Below, in pieces: positions 17,590 through 25,325 of a stretch of DNA of 64,000 bases. Each line of letters opens with the position of its first letter. Position 1 is the first letter of the stretch. Source of the stretch: Marinoscillum sp965229915 (GTDB lineage: Bacteria; Bacteroidota; Bacteroidia; Cytophagales; Cyclobacteriaceae); NCBI RefSeq assembly GCF_965229915.1, contig NZ_CBDDJZ010000001.1, forward strand, positions 2,294,001 through 2,358,000, written 5' to 3'. Under the pieces are notes generated by a model. The model saw nothing but the letters and a program-made list of their open reading frames with translations. It did no database searches and had not been told where the DNA came from. Position numbers and translations under genes: made by a program.

Positions 17590-18108
17590 TCATTTGAGCA
17601 TAATAATTGCCTTTTGCAAAGCCACATTGTTAGGATAGGTCACCTTCTGGCCGTGCTCATTCTTAATCACAATCGAAAACATATTCAGATCAAAAACAAT
17701 TCCTTCGATAGAGTTGTCACCATCCACTATACGAATGCGGTCACCAATGCGGTATGGAAAGTAAAAAAACAATATGATGGCTGAAGTCACATTGCTCAGA
17801 ATAGACCAGGACGCAAATAAACCCACACCTGCCACTGTGAAGAAGGATAAGAAATACACAGATAACCCTTCAAATGAGATATCCCAGGTAATGCCCAACA
17901 GCAGTAGAATAAACACTAGCAGCACGAATCGGAAATACTTGATGGTATAGACCACACGCGGCAAGGCAATTTCATTTTTTCTCCCAAATCTTCGTATGAT
18001 ACGATCAGTCAACTTGGTTACTATTATGTAAACCACCACAAAGAGGAGCGTCAATGACAGCTGAATGGTCAAACTATCCGCCGATTTCAAGTATTCTATG
18101 AGATACAT
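17590..18108 (-). CDS. Small MscS-family mechanosensitive channel
   Basis: 172 residues, comprising only a membrane part and the core MscS beta domain. Four hydrophobic stretches (about 13-33, 55-75, 78-95, 98-120) lead into the pore-lining and beta segment VTSAIILFFYFPYRIGDRIR, followed by SIEGIVFDLNMFSIVIKNEHGQ and YPNNVALQKAIIMLK. The large C-terminal cage domain of E. coli MscS is absent, giving a compact channel. It would release ions on membrane tension in hypo-osmotic shock. Upstream of the GAF gene on the same strand (36-81 bp gap). Confidence 0.87.
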   Translation of the reverse strand: MYLIEYLKSADSLTIQLSLTLLFVVVYIIVTKLTDRIIRRFGRKNEIALPRVVYTIKYFRFVLLVFILLLLGITWDISFEGLSVYFLSFFTVAGVGLFASWSILSNVTSAIILFFYFPYRIGDRIRIVDGDNSIEGIVFDLNMFSIVIKNEHGQKVTYPNNVALQKAIIMLK

Positions 18109-18241
18109 CCAATATTATTTTCCACAAAAATAGCGGGAGTGCGGACTCAATAGAAAACATCCAAACAAGATATCGCACAATAAAAGTAAGTTGACTCGTT
18201 ATTCTTTCAAACAACCTTTATTCCAACTAATATTTTGCCTT

Positions 18242-18925
18242 ATGGAACCCAAGAAAAATATACGATACGATTTAGAACGAAAATCACCACTATTCTACTC
18301 CATCGGTCTGGTAGTAGCGTTGATCTGCGTGACTGCTGCATTCGAGTGGAAGGCCGCATACGAACCCATTGAACTTCCTACAATAAAGGAGGAGTTTCCT
18401 GAAAGTTATATCGTGCCACTTACGGCTATCAGGGATCCAGAGCCACCCAAACCTGAAGCGATCAAGCCTATCGAAAAACCTAGTCTACAACCACCCATCT
18501 TTGTAGATGAAGCACCAGACAGCAAACCGCAGCCCAAAAGTGAGATCCCAGACATACCGTTTGATGATGTAATGGCTCCACCTCCTCCGGCACCCGATCC
18601 CGACCCAGGAGTCTTCATCGTGGTAGAGTCCATGCCAAAATTTCCGGGAGGTGACAAAGCCTTCTATCAGTTCATTTCAGATCACCTCAAATATCCAAAA
18701 GAGGCCCGCAGGCATGGTGTGGAAGGTCGAGTTATTCTGCAGTTTATCATTGACGAAACGGGTAAAGCAACAGACATCAAAGTACTTAAAGGCATAGGAT
18801 TCGGATGTGATCAAGAAGCCATCCGAGTATTAGAAAAACTCCCTCTCTATGAACCAGGAAAACAACGAGGCAGGGCCGTGAAGGTGAAGCAAACACTCCC
18901 GATTGTTTTCAAATTACCTTACTAA
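18242..18925 (+). CDS. tonB: TonB family protein
   Basis: 227 residues from ATG 18242 (MEPKKNIRYDLERKSPLFYS), the usual Bacteroidota TonB beginning; an in-frame TTG 51 bp upstream is less likely. A single membrane helix (about 19-38) is followed by a proline-rich periplasmic spacer with repeated PEPPKPEAIKP-type and PPPPAPDPDP motifs, and by the C-terminal TonB domain (about 135-227) with FPGGDKAFYQFI, YPKEARRHGVEGRVILQFII and VKVKQTLPIVFKLPY. It transmits proton-motive force to outer-membrane receptors. No exbB/exbD is adjacent, so it must use a pair encoded elsewhere; the TonB-dependent receptor at 28-31 kb is a possible client. Confidence 0.93.
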   Translation: MEPKKNIRYDLERKSPLFYSIGLVVALICVTAAFEWKAAYEPIELPTIKEEFPESYIVPLTAIRDPEPPKPEAIKPIEKPSLQPPIFVDEAPDSKPQPKSEIPDIPFDDVMAPPPPAPDPDPGVFIVVESMPKFPGGDKAFYQFISDHLKYPKEARRHGVEGRVILQFIIDETGKATDIKVLKGIGFGCDQEAIRVLEKLPLYEPGKQRGRAVKVKQTLPIVFKLPY

Positions 18926-18940
18926 TTGCAGAACAGGTTG

Positions 18941-18975
18941 AGCCGCTATACCGCAAGGTTAGCGGCTTCTTTTTT
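18941..18975 (+). terminator. Intrinsic terminator of tonB
   Basis: AGCCGCTA (18941-18948) pairs with TAGCGGCT (18960-18967), followed by TCTTTTTTT. Confidence 0.88.
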
Positions 18976-19035
18976 CACTCTTCTGGCATAACAAAGGTTA
19001 CATCTATCAGTGAGCTAGGTCATAGCATAAACCAT

Positions 19036-19074
19036 TGACGTCTAGTAGTTTAACCTACAAATAAAATGACGTCA
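19036..19074 (+). promoter_or_regulatory. Paired TGACGTCA-like palindromes upstream of doxX
   Basis: TGACGTCT at 19036-19043 and the perfect palindrome TGACGTCA at 19067-19074 are spaced 31 bp, about three helical turns, and the second abuts the ATG of the DoxX gene. The spacing and position suggest a two-site operator for a dimeric regulator, but chance is possible. Confidence 0.35.
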
Positions 19075-19574
19075 TGAATTCATCTAAATTTTTCAATGAA
19101 CAGCTGAATGCCATAGTCTTTTTAAGATTTTTGATTGGATGGCATTTCTTGTACGAGGGAGCGTTGAAGCTTTTCAACCCCACGTGGACCGCTCGAGGTT
19201 TTCTGCTGAGTTCGCAAGGACCATTTGAAAACCTATTTACCTGGATGGCAAGTGAAAATGTGCTGCCAGTAATCGATTTTCTAAATATGGTGGGACTTAC
19301 CGCCATCGGCCTTGCTTTGATTGTAGGGTATTGGGAAAAACCTGCCGCACTACTGGGAGTAATCATCCTTACACTGTATTACCTATCACATCCTCCTTTT
19401 ACTACCTTGACACAAGTAGGTACAGAAGGCAACTACTGGATCGTGAATAAAAACCTGATCGAGGCTGTGGCTCTTGTAGTCATCTACCGTATACCCACCG
19501 CCAACTATTTTGGGTTACAAATGCTCCTGAAGAAGTCGAAATCACCCAATAAAAACCTACAGAGTCATGGCTGA
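19074..19574 (+). CDS. DoxX-family membrane protein
   Basis: 166 residues with four membrane helices: AIVFLRFLIGWHFLYEGALK (about 13-32, family hallmark), VIDFLNMVGLTAIGLALIVG, AALLGVIILTLYYLS and LIEAVALVVIYRI. DoxX/TQO-small-subunit-like proteins are associated with quinone redox and envelope stress, but many have no known role. The gene overlaps the following Gfo/Idh/MocA oxidoreductase by 8 bp, a pairing seen in Bacteroidota, which suggests that the two work together, for example with the membrane protein taking electrons. Function of the pair is not established. Confidence 0.85.
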   Translation: MNSSKFFNEQLNAIVFLRFLIGWHFLYEGALKLFNPTWTARGFLLSSQGPFENLFTWMASENVLPVIDFLNMVGLTAIGLALIVGYWEKPAALLGVIILTLYYLSHPPFTTLTQVGTEGNYWIVNKNLIEAVALVVIYRIPTANYFGLQMLLKKSKSPNKNLQSHG

Positions 19575-21189
19575 AGAATCTAACAACAAATGGTCTCGCC
19601 GATCCATACTGAAGGGATTGGCAGGTGTACCGTTCGCAGGAGGTGTGCTAATTGCCGCTGCTTCCGAAGGACTGGGTAGCCAGAAAGAACGCAATCAAAT
19701 CCTGAAAAGTCTGAACATCAGCGCTGAACGACCACCAGCTACTGGCCCGATGAGTGGGGATCCTGTAAGGGTAGGAATCATTGGTTATGGTGGTAGAGGC
19801 AGTCATCTGTGTCGCGTGTTGGGATTTGCAGACAATGAGTGGCTAGCAGAGATGAAAGCACAGTCCGACAAAAACCCCAAAGACACTCGCCTGAAGGACT
19901 TCATGGATCAAGAGGATCTAAATGTGAAGTTAACTGCCATCTGTGATGTTTTTGATGTGCAAGCTGAGCTGGCTCTGAACTCTTTCAATTCTAATGATAA
20001 CAAGATCACCAGGTATCGCACACACCAGGAACTGATAGATAGTGGAACAGTGGATGCTGTGGTGATCGCCACGCCGGATCATTGGCATGCTCCTATCTCC
20101 ATCTATGCGCTTAATGCTGGGATCCATGTCTACGTAGAAAAACCGATGACACATAATGTGCAGGAAACCTACGACCTCCGTAAGGTGGCCATGAAATCCA
20201 CCGCCGTTTTCGCCGTAGGGCACCAACACCGACAAACACAAAGCTTCCTGACCGCACAGAGTGTGATCAAGGAAAACGTACTCGGTCATGTGTCCCTGGT
20301 CCAGGCTAATACTAACCGCAATGATGACAATGGAGCCTGGCAGTATCACATCCATGAATTAGCCAGTCCTAAGACAATTGACTGGGAGCAATTCCTGGGC
20401 AACGCACCTTACCAGCCTTTCAACAAGGAGCATTTTTTCCGCTGGCGCAAGTGGTGGGCATATGGTAGCGGCCTATCAGGTGATCTAATGACACACGACT
20501 ATGATCGCATCAACTGCGTGTTGAATATGGGAATACCTGCTAACGTCACTGCAAGTGGAGGGATATATACGCACAGAGATGGCAGGAATGTGCCAGATGT
20601 CATGCATATCAACATGGAGTTTCCTGAATTTAGTACGGGCAGTAGCCAAGTAAAAGGCAAAGAAAAGGGGATGACATTGGTCTACAGTGCCACACTTGGC
20701 AACCAGTTTAATAGAGGAACTCTGCTCATGGGACATGATGGCACCATGGAACTTGGCAACCGCATTACCATCCATGCAGATCCCCAGTCCACTCGCTATA
20801 AAGAGATGCTGGAATCCCGCCAGATGGACACCAACACCCCTATCTACCAATATGACTCGGCGGCTGAAGGTGTAGATGGCATAACCTCCGCCACTTCCAA
20901 ATACTTTGCTGACAAAGGTCTCTTATGGACTTACAGAGATGGCAAAAGAGTAGACAGCACCTATCTGCATTTAAGGGAATGGCTCAGCTGCATTCGCAAT
21001 GGTGGTGCTCCGAGCTGTGGCATTCAAGAGGGTTTTGAAGAAGCCATCACTGCACACATGGGTGGGTTATCCTACAAACTTGGCCGACGCATTGAGTGGG
21101 ATCAGTCTTCTCAAAAAATTGTGCCTATTGACGGCATTAACTTTGATGAAGTACTGTTGCAAAACACTGAATTGTACCAGACCGCTTAA
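19567..21189 (+). CDS. Gfo/Idh/MocA-family oxidoreductase with Tat signal
   Basis: 540 residues. The N-terminus has a twin-arginine signal (SRRSILKG at about 10-17, then a hydrophobic Gly/Ala-rich run), so the folded protein with bound NAD(P) is exported to the periplasm. The Rossmann domain begins with VRVGIIGYGGRGSHLCRV (about 66-83); VVIATPDHWHAPISIYAL and the catalytic-lysine motif VYVEKPMTHN (about 190-198) follow. The C-terminal alpha/beta domain has WRKWWAYGSGLSGDLMTHDY, a common segment of exported sugar-modifying members of this family. Substrate is unknown; carbohydrate oxidation, epimerisation or glycoside cleavage by an NAD-dependent route are all possible. Translationally coupled to doxX. 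Confidence 0.9.
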   Translation: MAEESNNKWSRRSILKGLAGVPFAGGVLIAAASEGLGSQKERNQILKSLNISAERPPATGPMSGDPVRVGIIGYGGRGSHLCRVLGFADNEWLAEMKAQSDKNPKDTRLKDFMDQEDLNVKLTAICDVFDVQAELALNSFNSNDNKITRYRTHQELIDSGTVDAVVIATPDHWHAPISIYALNAGIHVYVEKPMTHNVQETYDLRKVAMKSTAVFAVGHQHRQTQSFLTAQSVIKENVLGHVSLVQANTNRNDDNGAWQYHIHELASPKTIDWEQFLGNAPYQPFNKEHFFRWRKWWAYGSGLSGDLMTHDYDRINCVLNMGIPANVTASGGIYTHRDGRNVPDVMHINMEFPEFSTGSSQVKGKEKGMTLVYSATLGNQFNRGTLLMGHDGTMELGNRITIHADPQSTRYKEMLESRQMDTNTPIYQYDSAAEGVDGITSATSKYFADKGLLWTYRDGKRVDSTYLHLREWLSCIRNGGAPSCGIQEGFEEAITAHMGGLSYKLGRRIEWDQSSQKIVPIDGINFDEVLLQNTELYQTA

Positions 21190-21193
21190 CTCT

Positions 21194-21223
21194 GATTGGT
21201 GGTCAACTTACTGACCACCAATC
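21194..21223 (+). terminator. Hairpin after the Gfo/Idh/MocA gene
   Basis: GATTGGTGGTCA (21194-21205) pairs perfectly over 12 bp with TGACCACCAATC (21212-21223). The T tail is weak (TCTTTC), so termination may be partial. Confidence 0.65.
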
Positions 21224-21287
21224 TCTTTCGAATACACTAATACCGTAGGAATTGATTAAATTGTATATAACCTAACGTCTATATGCC

Positions 21288-21638
21288 ATGAAAATCATTC
21301 ACCTACTTATTATCCTTTTTGTCGTTTTATTGCTCGATGCCTGTAACGCTAACCGGCCCGAACCTCCTGACAACTGGGTGCAACGGGTCAACAACAAGTC
21401 CATCAACAAAATCACGCTTGCTGGAGGAATTCCCATCAACTGCGCATATACTTCTGGAAGACATGTCTTGTGTGGAGCGGAGCGAGACAGCATTCCTGAA
21501 AGCTGCCATGCCTACGTCACCTATTTAGACGGCACTCCCAGAGAAATGTGGAGCATGTCCTGCTCTTTCCGAAATGACACCTTGATTTTTGATGATGGAG
21601 AGTTTAGCTATTTCTACGGTACTAAAACCAAACCATAA
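21288..21638 (+). CDS. Small lipoprotein of unknown function
   Basis: 116 residues. Signal peptide with a lipobox-like LLDAC (Cys19), then a mature part with four further cysteines (INCAYTSG, HVLCGAERD, ESCHAYVT, MSCSFRND). The even number of cysteines in an exported protein suggests two disulfide bonds. Ends in FSYFYGTKTKP. Not recognised. It is flanked by a hairpin on the left and a strong bidirectional terminator on the right, so it is probably monocistronic. Several overlapping frames exist; this one is chosen because it alone has a signal peptide and ends at the terminator. Confidence 0.7.
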   Translation: MKIIHLLIILFVVLLLDACNANRPEPPDNWVQRVNNKSINKITLAGGIPINCAYTSGRHVLCGAERDSIPESCHAYVTYLDGTPREMWSMSCSFRNDTLIFDDGEFSYFYGTKTKP

Positions 21639-21639
21639 A

Positions 21640-21667
21640 AAAAACCGGGACCTACATCCCGGTTTTT
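21640..21667. terminator. Bidirectional intrinsic terminator
   Basis: AAAAACCGGGA (21640-21650) pairs with TCCCGGTTTTT (21657-21667) around a 6-nt loop. It has an A run on one side and a T run on the other and serves both the small lipoprotein and the convergent clpB. Confidence 0.92.
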
Positions 21668-21685
21668 AGATCAACTCCAACCTGA

Positions 21686-24301
21686 TTATTCTACTCGTAC
21701 CTCATCGAGGTTGATAAATTCTATTTGCTTGTCGTCTGACAGAGTAACGCCTATTACAGCATCTTTAGAGATTTTTCCCGAAAGAATATCCTTAGACAGC
21801 TCATTGAGAATCTGACGTTGCAGTACACGCTTCAACGGACGTGCCCCGAACTGTGGATCAAAACCTATTGAACCCAAATAATCCAATACCTTGTCGTCTG
21901 CCTCGATTTTGATCCCATTTTCTTCCAGACGTCTCTGGATGACTTTGAACTGGATTCCCACAATTTTTCTCAAATCCGTTTTGCTCAAAGGTCTAAACAT
22001 AATGGTTTCGTCTACTCTGTTGAGAAACTCCGGACGTACCGATTTCTTCAAGAGTTCAAAAACCTCTTTTCGGGTTTCTTCCACTAATTCATCGGCATTA
22101 TCATCATTGAGTGCTTCAAAACGCTCTTGGATTAGACCAGAACCTATGTTGGTGGTCATGATGATGATTGTATTCTTAAAATTGGCCACACGTCCTTTAT
22201 TATCGGTCAACCGACCGTCATCCAGCACCTGCAACAGAATGTTAAACACGTCCGGATGAGCCTTTTCGATTTCATCGAGCAATACCACGCTGTATGGTTT
22301 ACGCCGTACAGCTTCGGTCAGCTGACCACCTTCATCATATCCTACATATCCGGGAGGCGCTCCTATTAGTCTGCTGACAGCATGACGCTCCTGGTACTCA
22401 GACATATCTATGCGCACCATGGCATTGTCATCGTTGAATAGATATTCAGCAAGTGCCTTAGCCAGTTCCGTTTTTCCTACTCCTGTTGTACCCAAAAAGA
22501 TGAAAGACCCAATTGGACGATTAGGATCATGAAGGCCAGCTCTGCTTCTGCGTACTGCATCAGCAACTGCTGCAATCGCCTCTGACTGACCGGCCACTCT
22601 TTTACCTAGTTCCTGTTCCAAACTTAGCAGTTTGTCACGCTCACTTTGGAGCATTTTCGAAACCGGTATACCTGTCCACTTAGCTACTACTTCAGCTATA
22701 TCTTCACTGTCTACCTCCTCTTTCAGCAAGGAAGCCTCACCTTGCATCTCTTCAAGCTGCTTTTTGAAACTCTCGAGTCTCTTCTCTGCCTCAGTGATCT
22801 TGCCATATCTGATCTCAGCCACCAATCCAAAGTCTCCTGAGCGTTCTGCTTGCTCTGCCTCATGCTTGAAGTTCTCAATGTTCTCCTTCTCCTGACGGAT
22901 TCCCTGAATCACCGATTTCTCATTTTCCCACTTGGCTTTCAATTCATTGCGCTTACCAGTGAGATCCGCAATTTCTTTGCTCAGCTCGCTTTCTTTTTGC
23001 TTGTCCTTTTCTCTGCGAATGGCTTCACGCTCTATTTCCAGCTGCATAATCTTACGGTTGAGTTCATCCAGTTCTTCTGGTAGTGAATCGATCTCAATTC
23101 GCAATTTGGAAGCAGCCTCATCCATCAGGTCTATGGCCTTATCTGGCAGAAACCTGTCAGAGATGTATCGGTTTGACAACTCAACCGCAGCAATAACGGC
23201 ATCATCCCTTACCCGCACACCGTGGTGCACTTCATACTTATCTTTGATCCCTCGGAGAATAGATATGGCATCTACAACGGACGGCTCATCTATGATTACT
23301 CCCTGAAACCGTCGTTCCAAAGCCTTGTCTTTCTCTATATACTTCTGATATTCCTTCAGTGTAGTGGCTCCAATGGCGTGCAACTCCCCTCTAGCCAGGG
23401 CAGGTTTGAGCAAGTTGGCAGCATCCATTGCTCCCTCACCACCTCCTCCTGCTCCAATTAAGGTGTGAATCTCATCTATAAATAAAATGATTTCACCATC
23501 ACTGTCGGTCACTTCCTTGATGACCGCTTTGAGTCTCTCCTCAAACTCACCTTTGTATTTTGCACCAGCCACCAAGAGACCCATATCTAGAGAAATGAGT
23601 GTTTTGGTTTTCAGATTCTCGGGTACATCACCATCTACAATACGCTGTGCCAGCCCCTCTACAATAGCTGTTTTTCCTACTCCAGGTTCTCCAAGCAAGA
23701 TCGGGTTGTTTTTGGTGCGTCGCGCCAAAATTTGCAGCACCCTGCGGATCTCCTCGTCCCGCCCTATGACCGGGTCAATCTTTCCTTTTTTCGCCAGTTC
23801 ATTTAGATTCTTGGAGTATCGCTCCAGGCTTCTGTACTTAGACTCTGCATTAGGATCAGTTACTTTATCCCCACCGCGTAGTTCTTTGATCGACTGGATC
23901 AGACCCTTCTCTTCAAAACCAGCATCTTTCAAGATCTGAGCAGCCTTGTCCTTTCCCGCCAACAGACCTAAAATGATGTGCTCAACGGCAACATATTCAT
24001 CTCCAAAATCCTTTAGGTACTTCTCTGCTTTTTGTAATGCTTGATGCGCATTAGAAGAAAGGTAAGGTTGTCCGCCGGAAACCTTGGGATAAGTGGCAAT
24101 AAGTTCATCCAACTTGTTTGTAAGCAGCTCTTTAGAGGCTCCCAGTTTTTTCAAGAGGAAGGAGATCAGGTTTTGGTCAGACTGAAGTATTGCCTGCATC
24201 AAATGACCAGTTTCTATAACCTGCTGCTCTTTACTGCTGGCAATTTCTGTAGCCTTTTGTAAAGCTTCCTGAGATTTGATTGTATAGTTATTAAAATTCA
24301 T
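21686..24301 (-). CDS. clpB: ATP-dependent chaperone ClpB
   Basis: 871-residue Hsp100 disaggregase that threads aggregated proteins through its hexameric pore with DnaK. Clp N domain (1-145), AAA1 with Walker A GEPGVGKT (204-211) and LFIDEIHTLIGAGG, the M-domain coiled coil (about 400-530, strongly charged), and AAA2 with GTTGVGKTELA and VVLLDEIEKAHPDV. The pore segment YKGEFEERLK is present. Length and motifs are intact. The IGL/F loop for ClpP docking is absent, as expected for ClpB. The 5' leader can fold over the start codon (see separate entry). Monocistronic. Confidence 0.98.
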   Translation of the reverse strand: MNFNNYTIKSQEALQKATEIASSKEQQVIETGHLMQAILQSDQNLISFLLKKLGASKELLTNKLDELIATYPKVSGGQPYLSSNAHQALQKAEKYLKDFGDEYVAVEHIILGLLAGKDKAAQILKDAGFEEKGLIQSIKELRGGDKVTDPNAESKYRSLERYSKNLNELAKKGKIDPVIGRDEEIRRVLQILARRTKNNPILLGEPGVGKTAIVEGLAQRIVDGDVPENLKTKTLISLDMGLLVAGAKYKGEFEERLKAVIKEVTDSDGEIILFIDEIHTLIGAGGGGEGAMDAANLLKPALARGELHAIGATTLKEYQKYIEKDKALERRFQGVIIDEPSVVDAISILRGIKDKYEVHHGVRVRDDAVIAAVELSNRYISDRFLPDKAIDLMDEAASKLRIEIDSLPEELDELNRKIMQLEIEREAIRREKDKQKESELSKEIADLTGKRNELKAKWENEKSVIQGIRQEKENIENFKHEAEQAERSGDFGLVAEIRYGKITEAEKRLESFKKQLEEMQGEASLLKEEVDSEDIAEVVAKWTGIPVSKMLQSERDKLLSLEQELGKRVAGQSEAIAAVADAVRRSRAGLHDPNRPIGSFIFLGTTGVGKTELAKALAEYLFNDDNAMVRIDMSEYQERHAVSRLIGAPPGYVGYDEGGQLTEAVRRKPYSVVLLDEIEKAHPDVFNILLQVLDDGRLTDNKGRVANFKNTIIIMTTNIGSGLIQERFEALNDDNADELVEETRKEVFELLKKSVRPEFLNRVDETIMFRPLSKTDLRKIVGIQFKVIQRRLEENGIKIEADDKVLDYLGSIGFDPQFGARPLKRVLQRQILNELSKDILSGKISKDAVIGVTLSDDKQIEFINLDEVRVE

Positions 24302-24349
24302 TGTCGTCTTCTGATTTTCCCTTCATTCAAGGGTGTTCAAACGACAAGC
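24299..24349 (-). promoter_or_regulatory. Structured clpB leader, possible RNA thermometer
   Basis: In the clpB mRNA, TTGTCGTTT (genomic 24339-24347) can pair with AGACGACAA (24301-24309) over 9 bp with one G-U pair; the last A of the second arm is the A of the AUG. Between them CCCTT and AAGGG form a second short stem around GAATG. The structure would bury the start codon at low temperature. No CIRCE element is present. The thermometer role is inference. Confidence 0.4.
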
Positions 24350-24416
24350 CAATCTATTTATTCAGTCATTATGTCTGTATTTCAGGGGAATGCAGGGATC
24401 ATTGCGTCAATTTGTC

Positions 24417-25259
24417 TTACTCTACACGCATGATGAAGGCCACTTTATACAATTGAGCGGCGGTTCGGCAGGCCTCATTATTGATGTAATAGTCTGGGTT
24501 GGGTATTGAGGAGCAACCAGATAATTCGTAGGCATCACATCTTATAGCAATTCTGAAGTTTAATTCAGTTATTACTGAAATATCGTTTATAAAATGATCA
24601 CAACTATCCATGGCTACATTATCGATGGTATAGGTTTCACCAACTCTATCTCTCAGTGGCCCACATAAATCCTCAGGCTCTCCTGGCGCCGGCTCTGGAG
24701 GAAAGCCTCCAGGAGGTTCAACAATCGTGATTGTTCCTGAATAAAGAAATTCGTGAGGAGAGCATTCTGTGCCACTTTCCTGATAGTTATAGGTTGCCGT
24801 ATCGGTAACTATTACCCGGGTATCCAAATCCCCTGCTGATGACCCACCTATTACAAACCTATCTGTCAGATCAGGTGTGCCATTGCCGCCATCGCAGAGT
24901 TTGAAGTTATCAGGTAAGTCAGCAATCTGTCCACTCCACATGATTATTCCTCCTACGGGGATGGTACCAAAACTATTTTCCTCCACCAGTCGCTTCCAGG
25001 TGACGTTGACCGAATCGTAATAAAAAAAAGCTTGAAAATTCTTGTCATAAACCAAAAGTCCACCGGACACAGCAGTCATGGACGACCTATCGGAGGTGCT
25101 AACCCTGGGAACTAAAAGACCTTTTGATTCAGAACTGACATCCAGAACGGCATCAGGACTAACTTGTACAGTTCCGATCCCAACTCCATCTTGAGCTAAA
25201 AGAGAACAGGGTACTGCAAAAATGAATACTATTAGTAATAGCTGAATTAGGTTTCTCAT
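24417..25259 (-). CDS. Secreted protein with phage tail-collar-like segment
   Basis: 280 residues with a signal peptide (about 1-22, ending SLLAQ). The mature N-terminus has the Bacteroidota surface-fibre signature: GVGIGTVQVSPDAVLDVSSE, KGLLVPRVSTSDRSSM and a beta segment FFYYDSVNVTWKRLV. Residues about 100-135 (IPVGGIIMWSGQIADLPDNF, KLCDGGNGTPDLTDRFVIGG) match the phage tail-collar fold. The C-terminal half holds seven or more cysteines and a Pro/Gly patch (EPPGGFPPEPAPGEPE), not recognised. Likely a secreted, trimeric surface or adhesin-like protein. Single gene with no neighbours of phage type, so not a prophage. Confidence 0.7.
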   Translation of the reverse strand: MRNLIQLLLIVFIFAVPCSLLAQDGVGIGTVQVSPDAVLDVSSESKGLLVPRVSTSDRSSMTAVSGGLLVYDKNFQAFFYYDSVNVTWKRLVEENSFGTIPVGGIIMWSGQIADLPDNFKLCDGGNGTPDLTDRFVIGGSSAGDLDTRVIVTDTATYNYQESGTECSPHEFLYSGTITIVEPPGGFPPEPAPGEPEDLCGPLRDRVGETYTIDNVAMDSCDHFINDISVITELNFRIAIRCDAYELSGCSSIPNPDYYINNEACRTAAQLYKVAFIMRVE

Positions 25260-25325
25260 TACGGTTAGGTTTAAAATGGATAGTTCATAGCATACAGTCT
25301 AACTGCTCCCGCTATACCGAACTAC

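Noticed and set aside
23487..23939. A 150-codon open frame on the + strand inside clpB
   Set aside because: It lies antisense to the conserved AAA1 domain and codes for a Ser-rich low-complexity chain, as expected for a frame opposite a constrained gene.
24299..24349. CIRCE (HrcA) site in front of clpB
   Set aside because: The TTAGCACTC-N9-GAGTGCTAA pattern is not present; only the leader stem described above is seen.
24417..25259. Prophage origin for the tail-collar-like gene
   Set aside because: Neighbouring genes are clpB and a TRAP transporter; there is no integrase, capsid, terminase or lysis gene.
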